This document shows, in pieces, positions 34,817 to 43,020 of a stretch of DNA of 54,260 nt. Positions within the stretch are counted from its first letter, which is position 1; every line of letters starts with the position of its first letter. This DNA comes from Acidimicrobiia bacterium (GTDB taxonomy: Bacteria > Actinomycetota > Acidimicrobiia > Spongiisociales > Spongiisociaceae). The notes beneath the pieces are model-generated. The model saw only the letters and a program-made list of their open reading frames with translations. It was not told the origin of the DNA and made no database searches. The position numbers and the translations under genes are program-made. The DNA is taken from positions 1 to 54,260 of the forward strand of contig QIDH01000010.1 in the NCBI GenBank assembly GCA_003229305.1. The letters run 5' to 3'.

Positions 34817-35578
34817 TCAAAGCCCGCCGAAACGATCGAACGGCCACATCCGGACGAAGGCCCTGCCGACGATCGTATCGGCGTCGACCGGTCCGAATCG
34901 GCGACTGTCCACTGACCTGGATCGGTTGTCGCCCATCACCCAGACCAAACCCGCCGGGATCTCGGTGAGATCCATGTCGGCCATGGTGGCTCCGGCCGCT
35001 AGATACGGCTCGGCAATAGCCTCCCCGTTGACAAGCACACGATTGTCTCTGATCTCGACCGTTTGGCCGCCGATGGCGACGATGCGTTTGATGAGATCGT
35101 CCTCCGCCGTGGCTGTGCGAATGCCGAGCGACTCTGACACGTTTCGCACAACTTTGTCCACGAGCGATTCGTCCGGCTCAGCGCCGCCGAATGGCGAATC
35201 GAACACGACGATGTCCCCAGGTGCCGGCTCGCCGAATGTGTATGCGAGTTTGTTGACCATCACTCGGTCATCCACTTCGAGAGTTGGAATCATCGAGCCA
35301 GACGGAATGAAAAAGGCCTGAATCAGGAACGTCTTGATGACGACCGCGACGACTAGGGCAACGAGGATCAGGATCGGCAGTTCGAACAGGAATCCGATGA
35401 ACGAGTTCTCTTCTTTGGCCGGCTCGTCCCGGAAGTGTTCTATCTCATCAGGCGCGGGTAGAGGGCCTAGGCTCGCAAAAGGATCGGAGTCTTGGTCGAG
35501 ACCGTCAAAGGTTTCGGCCGGTGTGTTTTCGATTTCGGCCGGGTCATCGGCTGGCCCGGTGGGTGTGAGGTCCGTCAT
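34817..35578 (-). CDS. lepB: Signal peptidase I
   Basis: LepB (253 aa) removes signal peptides from exported proteins. An acidic cytoplasmic stretch of about 65 residues precedes one membrane helix (LFELPILILVALVVAVVIKT). The catalytic Ser is in IPSGSMIPTL and the general-base Lys in DDLIKRIVAIGGQTVEI; box E is VMGDNRSRSVDSRRFGPV. GGGAGGGAG lies before ATG 35578. It follows rplS directly. Confidence 0.95.
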   Translation of the reverse strand: MTDLTPTGPADDPAEIENTPAETFDGLDQDSDPFASLGPLPAPDEIEHFRDEPAKEENSFIGFLFELPILILVALVVAVVIKTFLIQAFFIPSGSMIPTLEVDDRVMVNKLAYTFGEPAPGDIVVFDSPFGGAEPDESLVDKVVRNVSESLGIRTATAEDDLIKRIVAIGGQTVEIRDNRVLVNGEAIAEPYLAAGATMADMDLTEIPAGLVWVMGDNRSRSVDSRRFGPVDADTIVGRAFVRMWPFDRFGGL

Positions 35579-35608
35579 TTCACTCCCTCCCGCACCTATA
35601 TCGTCGGC

Positions 35609-35950
35609 TCAGCGACGCTCCTTGATGCGGGCGGACTTTCCGACACGATCTCGCAGGAAGTAGAGCTTGGCGCGCCGCACTGAGCCGCGTCTGACAACTT
35701 CAATCTGTTGGATGATCGGAGCGAAGAGAGGGAATACCCTTTCGACGCCGACTCCGAAACTGATCTTGCGGACAGTGAAGGTTGCTCTGGCCCCTCCCCC
35801 ATCTCTGGCGATCACAACACCCTCGAAGATCTGGATCCGCTCTCGGCCACCCTCTACCACTCTGACGTGCACCTTGACCGTGTCTCCGCCGGCGAAATCG
35901 GGCAGGTCGTCGCGAAGAAACGCACTTTCGACGAGGTCGATGTTGTTCAT
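35609..35950 (-). CDS. rplS: 50S ribosomal protein L19
   Basis: L19 (113 aa) lies at the 30S-50S interface. Signatures are [60 protein letters not shown] and [23 protein letters not shown] 35950 ([13 protein letters not shown]) has GGAG 7 nt upstream; the frame is open another 38 codons. trmD-rplS-lepB is the standard order. Confidence 0.96.
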   Translation of the reverse strand: MNNIDLVESAFLRDDLPDFAGGDTVKVHVRVVEGGRERIQIFEGVVIARDGGGARATFTVRKISFGVGVERVFPLFAPIIQQIEVVRRGSVRRAKLYFLRDRVGKSARIKERR

Positions 35951-36122
35951 GGCAGACTCCAGTGGTCCAGATGCGATGGGTTTTGATGACGCGCAACGGC
36001 AATCCAGACCGTCAACGAGCCTTTCCTCGGTCCGGGGCCGTCGCCGACCGCCGTCCTCGAACATGGCTCAGCCGGGTCGGATGACCCGGCGTGCGAACCA
36101 GCCTACTCGCCACCCAGGGGGC

Positions 36123-36824
36123 TTACGAATCTCCGTCTGGCTCATCCTGAGCACGTAGCCACGCCGCGTAAAGATCCGGCCGTCGCTGCCTCGTCCGTTC
36201 GATCCGCTTGGCCTGCCGCCACGCGGCGATCCGGCTGTGGTCTCCAGATAGCAATACCTCAGGAACCTCCCAATCCTTGAATGCCGATGGCCTCGTGTAT
36301 TGCGGCTCTTCGAGGAGGCCATCCCTGAACGACTCGGTCTGTGATGAATCCGGATTGCCGAGTGCTCCTGGCAGGAGGCGGGCAATGCCCTCGATTGCCG
36401 CCGCGGCCGCAACCTCGCCCCCTGCCAAGACAAAATCCCCAAGCGAGGCCTCTTCGTCGATGAGTTTTTCCACAACTCTCTCGTCGACACCCTCGTAGCG
36501 ACCGCATACGAAAGTCACGTGGTTTTGGCCTGCCCATCGGTCGAGGGTCGATTGGTCCATTGGCCGGCCGGCCGGCGTCATCAACACTCGGTGACTGCCA
36601 CTGAGGGGCTCAAGAGCGCTGGCCAGTGGCTCAGCCATCAGCACCATGCCTGGTCCACCTCCAAACGGCGCATCATCCACCTGGCGGTGATTGCCCACGC
36701 CATACACACGCAGATCGATGATATCGACCTCTACAAGGCCGCCATCGATGGCCCGCCCCACGATCGATGTTTCGAGGGGTCCTTCAAAAAAACCAGGAAA
36801 AAGTGTGACGACCGAAACCCGCAT
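36123..36824 (-). CDS. trmD: tRNA (guanine-N1)-methyltransferase
   Basis: TrmD (233 aa) methylates G37 next to the anticodon and prevents +1 frameshifting. The knot region shows MRVSVVTLFPGFFEGPLETS, VYGVGNHRQVDDAPFGGGPG, THVFVCGRYEG-like NHVTFVCGRYEGVDERVVEK and GDFVLAGGEVAAAAAIEGIA, then RLLPGALGN and a helical C-terminus. TACCGT (complement of 36831-36836) lies 6 nt before the ATG, suggesting a leaderless mRNA. It normally follows rimM, which here lies 11 kb away. Confidence 0.96.
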   Translation of the reverse strand: MRVSVVTLFPGFFEGPLETSIVGRAIDGGLVEVDIIDLRVYGVGNHRQVDDAPFGGGPGMVLMAEPLASALEPLSGSHRVLMTPAGRPMDQSTLDRWAGQNHVTFVCGRYEGVDERVVEKLIDEEASLGDFVLAGGEVAAAAAIEGIARLLPGALGNPDSSQTESFRDGLLEEPQYTRPSAFKDWEVPEVLLSGDHSRIAAWRQAKRIERTRQRRPDLYAAWLRAQDEPDGDS

Positions 36825-36891
36825 CCTGCGACGGTAGTAGGCAGGACAAAGCTCCTCTTGTATCGTTGGTCCTCAACCGATAATAGGACTC
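36825..36891. promoter_or_regulatory. Divergent leaderless promoters of trmD and the acidic protein
   Basis: Minus strand: TACCGT (36831-36836), 6 nt before the trmD ATG. Plus strand: TTGTAT (36858-36863), 15 nt, GATAAT (36879-36884), then 7 nt to the GTG at 36892. Both spacings suit transcription starting at the first base of the start codon. Confidence 0.55.
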
Positions 36892-39216
36892 GTGGTGACC
36901 GAATCTCAGTTCAGTAGCGCCGACCCGTGGGGCCTTCCCCCTGACGAGGACGCAGGCGAAGACGTCGTCCCTTCCCTCGAAGAGGAACCGGCCGATGCCG
37001 AACTCGACGGCACAGCCGTCTCCGACGCCGACTATGCGCCAGAACCTGCCCCAAATGAGACAGCCGACGTCTCGGTTCCCTCCGGAGAGGTCGACCCCGC
37101 GTCCGACGAATCTGTCGACCAGGACGACGTTTTGCCCCAAGAGTCCGAGCTTGTTTCGGACGAGCCGCTCGACGTACGCGACCTCCCCATCGTCGAAGGC
37201 TCGGAATCTTCTCCCGATGTCGACGAGTCGGGTGAGACGAGCATTGACGATCTCCACGAGGCTGTCGCTGCTCTCGGCTCGCTCGAAGGCGAGGCAGAGG
37301 TCGAATTGCAACAGGCTGATTCCACGTTCGACGATTCGTCTGAGCTGTTCGTCGGCCAGGAGCCAGAAGTCGAGTCACCGGATCTAGAGGCATTGGCAGA
37401 TGACCTGGCGTCCGCCATTCCGGTCCCTGTCGACGAGCCCGCCGATACCGCGGCTCTCGAAGAGCTGAGCCAAAAGGTGAGCGCGTGGAACGAGGGTGGG
37501 GTCACCCAGGAACCTGAGGAGTCGCCCGCCCAGGATGATTCAGCGGGGATGAACTATTGGGGTGATGAGACCGCTGCAGATTCCGATCCAGAATCGCCGC
37601 TGGGCAATGGCGACACCGAGGGTTTGGACGCTCCACAGGGTGAAGTCGAAGATGACCACCTTGCCGCCGACGGCGTCCGCACCGAACCCGAAGACGTTCC
37701 TGGCGACGCCGACGGCGTCACCTTGTCAAGCATGGCCATCGAAGCCGAGTCGGTTTTCGGGGATGAGGGCCAGTTGGGGCCGGTGGAAGAGCTCCCTGAC
37801 GACCTTCCCTCATGGGCCGTTGAGGACAGGCCAGTCTTTGGCGACGCGACGGATGAGGTAGACGAATCACCGGAACCGGACCTGGAAGCCGTGAAGGAGG
37901 CAACCGACCAGCTTGGCGAACCGGACCTCGAGATTTCGAGTGAGCCAGAAACCGCCGACCCGTTCGCGCCGGATCCGGCCGCCGAACCCCAAGACGACGG
38001 CGACCCACCGGCCGACCTGGCTTTGGAGGCCTCGGTCCCCGACAACGATGGATCTGCCGCGCCCTGGCACGAAGGTGATGGCAACTCTGGCGTTGAAGCC
38101 GTCTCCGAGATCGAGAGTTTGCAGACACTCGCAGAGGATCTGGCGGCCGCGGAGACCTCTCAATCGACCGACGAGGCGACCGACGAGGCGAACGAAGATT
38201 CAACCGAAGACGATGCCGCAACTGAGTCTCATATAGCCACGCCGCCCGCCCCAAGGGGTGCACTGGCCGCCGCGGCCGCATTCTTCAGTCGCAGTGAAAC
38301 TTCCGAAGGAGGCGAAGAGGAGTCCGACGATCCCTCCGAGGAAAGCCAGACCGAAGAGGTTCTGGAGATTGACGAAGTAGACCCCTCAGCCGAGTTGGAA
38401 AGTTGGATTGAAGACAATCCGCAGGCGGAACCCGAATTCGCCGACGAAGAGGGAACATCTGAACCTTCAGAAGCCGGGGTCGCAGGCGACGACATCGCGG
38501 ACAAACCCAAAGACGAGGTAACAAGCGACGAAGACGAGTTCGAAGTCGTCGATCCTTCGGCCAGCGGCATCGACTCAGACGTAGAGAATTCGACGCCTAC
38601 CGACCAGGACCAGGCAGACGACCCATGGGCGACGCTGATCGAAGAAGGCAGCGAGCCGAGCGGATTGGACGTTGCGTTGGGTGACCAGCCAGTGCCGTCC
38701 GTCTATTCCGAACTAGAGGAACTTCCGCCTGCCCTTCCCCTCGAAGGCGAGGGCGCTGCTGAGGAGGAGACTCCCGGCCCTGAACAAGCTGAAGGACAGG
38801 AAGCTGGTTTGCAAACCGAGAGGTCCGAAGACAAAGCCCACCCCGGCCAGTCTGGCGGGCCTGCTTTCGAAAAGGACGACTGGGGCTCTCTGTGGTCTGA
38901 CTCGGCTCAGGGTTGGGTCGAGGACTCAGATGGAGGATCAGAGTGGCGGACCATCGTGACAACTGCTGACACGATGGCAACATGGCAGATCGACACCTAC
39001 CTCGGAGTGGTCAGCGGTGACGCGACACTCGGTGAAGGACCGGCAGACGAGATGCTTCCGGCGGCCCGCAAGGCTGCACTTGACAAGATGGTCTCTGTCG
39101 CAATGACGAGAGCGGCACATGCAGTGGTGGCAGTCAGTGTGTCGATTGCAACCATCGCAGACGTGACCATCGTCACATCATCCGGAACAGCGGCGACCCT
39201 TCGAACTGAGGAGTGA
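36892..39216 (+). CDS. Giant acidic disordered protein with a C-terminal YbjQ-like domain
   Basis: A 774-aa protein. Residues 1 to about 685 are strongly acidic (Asp, Glu, Pro, Ser, Ala; few Lys/Arg, almost no hydrophobic runs) and probably disordered. One Ala-rich patch near 450-470 (APRGALAAAAAFFSR) could form a helix. The last 88 residues (38950-39213) resemble YbjQ/PF01906: TIVTTADTMATWQIDTYLGV, VSGDATLG, ARKAALDKMVSVAMTRAAHA and VTSSGTAATL; the usual central segment is shortened. YbjQ proteins form pentamers and are called putative heavy-metal-binding, without proof. No signal peptide. It starts at GTG 36892 (or 36895). Confidence 0.8.
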   Translation: MVTESQFSSADPWGLPPDEDAGEDVVPSLEEEPADAELDGTAVSDADYAPEPAPNETADVSVPSGEVDPASDESVDQDDVLPQESELVSDEPLDVRDLPIVEGSESSPDVDESGETSIDDLHEAVAALGSLEGEAEVELQQADSTFDDSSELFVGQEPEVESPDLEALADDLASAIPVPVDEPADTAALEELSQKVSAWNEGGVTQEPEESPAQDDSAGMNYWGDETAADSDPESPLGNGDTEGLDAPQGEVEDDHLAADGVRTEPEDVPGDADGVTLSSMAIEAESVFGDEGQLGPVEELPDDLPSWAVEDRPVFGDATDEVDESPEPDLEAVKEATDQLGEPDLEISSEPETADPFAPDPAAEPQDDGDPPADLALEASVPDNDGSAAPWHEGDGNSGVEAVSEIESLQTLAEDLAAAETSQSTDEATDEANEDSTEDDAATESHIATPPAPRGALAAAAAFFSRSETSEGGEEESDDPSEESQTEEVLEIDEVDPSAELESWIEDNPQAEPEFADEEGTSEPSEAGVAGDDIADKPKDEVTSDEDEFEVVDPSASGIDSDVENSTPTDQDQADDPWATLIEEGSEPSGLDVALGDQPVPSVYSELEELPPALPLEGEGAAEEETPGPEQAEGQEAGLQTERSEDKAHPGQSGGPAFEKDDWGSLWSDSAQGWVEDSDGGSEWRTIVTTADTMATWQIDTYLGVVSGDATLGEGPADEMLPAARKAALDKMVSVAMTRAAHAVVAVSVSIATIADVTIVTSSGTAATLRTEE

Positions 39217-39234
39217 GGGCACTGGCGAGCCCTC
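39215..39234. terminator. Hairpin between the acidic protein and the response regulator
   Basis: GAGGGC (39215-39220) and GCCCTC (39229-39234) form a 6-bp stem with an 8-nt loop, overlapping the stop codon of the acidic protein. It lies between convergent genes and could serve both directions. No T-run. Confidence 0.5.
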
Positions 39235-39253
39235 CTCTGATCCGCGCACAGCT

Positions 39254-39892
39254 TCATATGCCGCGTTCGTGGGCCCATTTGGTGAGTTCGTGACGGTTCG
39301 ACAGCTGGAGTTTGCGCAGAACCGACGAGACATGTGACTCGACTGTCTTGATCGAAATGAAGAGTTCTTCGCCTACCTCCCTGTATGTGTATCCCCTTGC
39401 GATATGGCGAAGGACCTCTCGCTCTCGATCCGTGAGCTGATCCAGCTCTGGATCGATGCCCTCGATCTCGACAGACGAAAACGCATCGAGGACGAATCCA
39501 GCGAGTCTCGGGCTGAAAACGGCTTCGCCTGCAGCCACTTGGCGGAGGGCAGCAGCGAGATCCGGGATCGAGATTGTTTTGGTTACGTAGCCTCTGGCGC
39601 CCGCTCTGATCAGGGCGACGACGTCGTCTGGGGCGTCGGAAGCGGACAGGGCCAGAAACACCGGCGCATCATCGCCAAGCGAGGCCCTCACCGATGAGAG
39701 CACCGCCAGGCCGCCACCGTCCGGCATGTGAACGTCGAGCAGGACGACCTGGGGTCGCCGCTCGATGATCAGCTCGATGGCCGGCGCGACTTCGGAGGCC
39801 TCCCCGAGAACTTCGATGTCATCGGGTAGCGTGCCGCGAACGCCGGCTCGAAAGAGGTCATGGTCGTCGACGATCAACACACTCGTAGTCAT
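39254..39892 (-). CDS. NarL/FixJ-family response regulator
   Basis: A 212-aa two-component regulator. The receiver has VLIVDDHDLFRAG, phospho-acceptor Asp in VVLLDVHMPDGGG (near residue 53), the Ser/Thr switch in LALSASD and Lys in RGYVTKTISI. The LuxR-type HTH is LTDREREVLRHIARGYTYRE, VGEELFISIKTVESHVSSVL. Its start overlaps the kinase stop by 4 bp, so it pairs with that kinase. Targets unknown. Confidence 0.93.
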   Translation of the reverse strand: MTTSVLIVDDHDLFRAGVRGTLPDDIEVLGEASEVAPAIELIIERRPQVVLLDVHMPDGGGLAVLSSVRASLGDDAPVFLALSASDAPDDVVALIRAGARGYVTKTISIPDLAAALRQVAAGEAVFSPRLAGFVLDAFSSVEIEGIDPELDQLTDREREVLRHIARGYTYREVGEELFISIKTVESHVSSVLRKLQLSNRHELTKWAHERGI

Positions 39893-41064
39893 TTGATTGC
39901 CACCTCCTCACTAGCAACGGGCAAGGTCAAGATCACTTCTGTGCCCCGTTCCGGTGATGATTTGATCACCGCTGAGCCGCCTGATCTCTGCATCCTCCCG
40001 ACTATCGATTCTCGCACGCCTGCCCGGTCTGGTGGGATGTCAAGCGGATCGAATCCTGCGCCCCGGTCTCGCACGAACACCACGATTCGCTCGTCGTCCA
40101 CTTCGCTGTATACGTCAACGACATCGACGCCCCCGTGCTGGGCGGCGTTGCTGACGGCTTCACGAGCGGCCCGAGTCAGACTTTCGACCGCTTCGGACAT
40201 GGACACATCTCCGACGGACACGAGTTCGACCTTGACCTTGGCCTTCTCCTCAACCCCGTCTGCGACTGACCGCAGGGCACTGACCAGCGAACCACCGAGA
40301 CCAAGCGTCTCCGCGCCAAACAACCAGCTCCTCAGCTCTCGCTCCTGTCGCCTGGCCAGGGTCGTGACCTCGTCAGAGTCCGAGGATGAACGTTGGATCA
40401 GAGCGAGAGTTTGAAGAACCGAATCATGCAGATGGGCTGCAACTTCGGCTCGTTCCTCGATCCGAACTCGCTCGGATCGTTCATCCGCCAGGGCGTGTTC
40501 CGACCTCTGCCTTCTACGATCCGAAGTGCGGATCACTCCGGTCGCCCATGCGAACAGAACTGCTGGAAACACCCATGACGCCACGTCAGAGATGAGACCG
40601 GCCAGAGAGGAGTCGCTGAGCAGAACCACCCTTCGCACCAACGCAGCGCCGAGCAGGAACCCGGCCGAGATGAGCGCACCTGGTCCCCCTACCGCGAAGA
40701 CTGCCATGGCCACCGCAGACAGCGGATAACCGCCGGCCAGAGGGATGTTTTGGCCCCCAGCAATCCACGAAGCGAGCAGGACTCCAACTGCGACGCTCAC
40801 GTCGAGGGCCAGAAACCACCAGGATGTAAGCGCGTCGCCTTTTCGACCCCAAAGCCATACCGTGAAGGCGAACCAGAGGACGATGACGCCGACCTCTGTC
40901 CAGGGGACCCACGGTCGGTCAAAGTCGGCAGCGTCGCCAGTACCGGCGACCAGCACCAACAGAACAACCCAGGTCACGACCACGCCCCGATACCCGAGCA
41001 CGATCCGGCCAAGGGTACGTTCCAAGTCGTTCAGTTCGTAGATTCCGCCGCGCTCAGACGCCAT
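39889..41064 (-). CDS. Sensor histidine kinase (HisKA_3 / NarX-like, membrane)
   Basis: A 391-aa kinase. About six hydrophobic segments (residues 25-175) form a membrane sensor without a large outer loop. A coiled segment (DRRRQRSEHALADERSERVR) leads to the phospho-acceptor His in AAHLHDSVLQTLALIQ, then the ATPase domain with AVSNAAQHGGVD and VVFVRDRGAGFDP. ATG 41064 is preceded 7 nt earlier by TACGCT, a leaderless pattern; GTG 41067 is one codon upstream. Signal unknown. Confidence 0.9.
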   Translation of the reverse strand: MASERGGIYELNDLERTLGRIVLGYRGVVVTWVVLLVLVAGTGDAADFDRPWVPWTEVGVIVLWFAFTVWLWGRKGDALTSWWFLALDVSVAVGVLLASWIAGGQNIPLAGGYPLSAVAMAVFAVGGPGALISAGFLLGAALVRRVVLLSDSSLAGLISDVASWVFPAVLFAWATGVIRTSDRRRQRSEHALADERSERVRIEERAEVAAHLHDSVLQTLALIQRSSSDSDEVTTLARRQERELRSWLFGAETLGLGGSLVSALRSVADGVEEKAKVKVELVSVGDVSMSEAVESLTRAAREAVSNAAQHGGVDVVDVYSEVDDERIVVFVRDRGAGFDPLDIPPDRAGVRESIVGRMQRSGGSAVIKSSPERGTEVILTLPVASEEVAIK

Positions 41065-41133
41065 CACAGTGAGCGTATCCGGGTCGGCCTCGTGGGAGAG
41101 GACCTTTCGGCCCTTTCGGTGCGAAGATCGGAT

Positions 41134-43020
41134 TCAGGAATGCCCGGCCGGCGCGTGCGTTTCTTGGACAATTCCGTACAAGGTGTTGCGTCTGGCGGGC
41201 TGGCGCCCCGCCCCGATGATCAATCCCTCAAAGTCCTCGGCCGAAACTTCTTGGCCGTGCGAAGCCCCAGCCGCCCGGCTGATGGTCTCATTCATCAGAG
41301 TGCCACCCAGGTCATTGGCCCCTGCCTCGAGCAACTTCGCCCCTCCATCGAGGCCGAGCTTGACCCAAGAGGCCTGGATGTTGTCGATGAGGCCGTCGAA
41401 CGCCAAGCGTGCCACAGCGTGCATGAGAACGATCTCGTCCCAGGTCGGTCCTGGCCTGGACAGCCCCCTCAAGTAGATAGGGGCCCCCATGTGAACAAAC
41501 GGCAGCGGAACGATCTCGGTAAATCCGCCCGTTCGTCTCTGCACATTCCGGATGACCTCGAAGTGGTTCGCCCAAGACGTCGGGGAGTCGATGTGTCCGA
41601 ACATGATCGTAGCAGTCGAGCGCAACCCCAGCTCGTGGGCGGTGATCATGACCTCTGCCCACTCCGATGTCGTGATCTTGTCAGGACACAAGAAGCGCCT
41701 GACGTCGTCATCGAGAATTTCTGCAGCCGTTCCAGGAAGAGTGCCAAGGCCCGCAGCTTGGAGCATCGCCAGGAAATCCTTCACTGTCATGCCTAGTGTT
41801 TCGGCTCCTTGCCACACCTCGAGGGGGGTGAACCCATGCACGTGCATCTCTGGCACCGCACCCTTGATCCCCTCAACGACGTCCACGTAGAAATCGCCCG
41901 TGAAGTCAGGATGGATCCCGCCCTGCAAACAAACCTCGCTAGCACCGGCCTGCCACGCCTCAACCGACCTCGCGACAACGTCTTCGACAGACATCAGGTA
42001 TGGGTCGCCACGCAGATTGAGCGATTTGGGACCCTTTGAGAATGCGCAAAAACCGCATTTGAAGTAGCAGAGATTCGTATAGTTGATGTTGCGGTTCACG
42101 ACATAGGTGACCCGATCCCCCACTCGCCGCTTCCTGAGCTGATCGGCGGTCCAGGCGATTGCGTCCAGATCGTCTCCCCTCCCCCTGAACAGGGTCTCCA
42201 TCTCATCTCGAGTTGGGGCGGTGTCCGCAAGGGAGCGCTCCAAGATCGCTCTGATCTCAAGCGATGCTCCGCTGAGTTGCTGAGGCGCCTGGCCTTGGAC
42301 CCAAGCAGAGTCGAGCCATTGAGCCGAGACCCGCGAAGCCGGAATCGGGGGTGCTGCGTCTCGGCCGGGTGCCCATTCGTAATGGGGCCTCATAGCGCCT
42401 GATGCATCCGCCTGATTCAAGTAGGCAGCGAACTGCGTCGAATCGAATGTCGACCGAGCGGTATCAACTGTCACCGTGAGCGGCACAGCAGTTCGCTCGA
42501 TCAATGTGTGGTCTGAAAGAATATCGCGCAGCTCGCCGATCTGACTGGTCTCCCAGTCGCGCAATAGCAGGTCGGAGGCACCGCACCCAACCGCGTGGAC
42601 GGCGTCTTGCACAGTATCGACGAACACGGAGACCTCGATCTCGAGACCTGGCAAACTCGCCAATTCGGCCGCCTCGACCACATTGCTCCTGCGGGTTCGT
42701 AAATAGGACGCCTTGGATCTGGCGATGGCGTCGAGAACCTCGCTCCTCGACCCTTCGTCCATCACAGTGATCTGCCACCCACCAACTCCCCTCGAGGCCA
42801 GCTCGAGCGCTTCGGCGGGACTGGCGACCCAAGCGACAGGGTTGAGTGCTGATGCACCCACCGCCACGGGAAGGATTCCTCCTTTGAGGGTGGAAGCCAG
42901 TTGCACATCGGTCGGATCAACGAACTCGAGCGTTGAAGTGCCCTCTTTATGGCGAGTTCTGGCTGCGATCTCATTGATCTCCGCAGCGGGGCGAACCCGC
43001 AAGAACGTGATGCGACTCAT
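41134..43020 (-). CDS. cofH: CofH (5-amino-6-(D-ribitylamino)uracil-tyrosine transferase) with an extra N-terminal domain
   Basis: CofH joins tyrosine to the ribityl-uracil precursor in FO synthesis, the chromophore of coenzyme F420. The radical-SAM CofH part starts near residue 245: cluster motif CYFKCGFCAF, ASEVCLQGGIHPD, MHVHGFTPLEVW, LPGTAAEILDDDVRRFLCPD, STATIMFGHIDSP, EIVPLPFVHMGAPIY and GANDLGGTLMNETISR. Residues 1 to about 205 are an addition not found in stand-alone CofH (about 380 aa) or as part of fused FbiC. It includes TLKGGILPVAVGASALNPVA and looks like an alpha/beta barrel piece. ATGA overlap with cofG. Confidence 0.9.
   Translation of the reverse strand: MSRITFLRVRPAAEINEIAARTRHKEGTSTLEFVDPTDVQLASTLKGGILPVAVGASALNPVAWVASPAEALELASRGVGGWQITVMDEGSRSEVLDAIARSKASYLRTRRSNVVEAAELASLPGLEIEVSVFVDTVQDAVHAVGCGASDLLLRDWETSQIGELRDILSDHTLIERTAVPLTVTVDTARSTFDSTQFAAYLNQADASGAMRPHYEWAPGRDAAPPIPASRVSAQWLDSAWVQGQAPQQLSGASLEIRAILERSLADTAPTRDEMETLFRGRGDDLDAIAWTADQLRKRRVGDRVTYVVNRNINYTNLCYFKCGFCAFSKGPKSLNLRGDPYLMSVEDVVARSVEAWQAGASEVCLQGGIHPDFTGDFYVDVVEGIKGAVPEMHVHGFTPLEVWQGAETLGMTVKDFLAMLQAAGLGTLPGTAAEILDDDVRRFLCPDKITTSEWAEVMITAHELGLRSTATIMFGHIDSPTSWANHFEVIRNVQRRTGGFTEIVPLPFVHMGAPIYLRGLSRPGPTWDEIVLMHAVARLAFDGLIDNIQASWVKLGLDGGAKLLEAGANDLGGTLMNETISRAAGASHGQEVSAEDFEGLIIGAGRQPARRNTLYGIVQETHAPAGHS

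Noticed and set aside
36892-39216. The acidic reading frame as a non-coding artefact
   Set aside because: It is open for 774 codons, has a consistent Asp/Glu-rich composition, a promoter at the right distance, and ends in a recognisable YbjQ-like domain.
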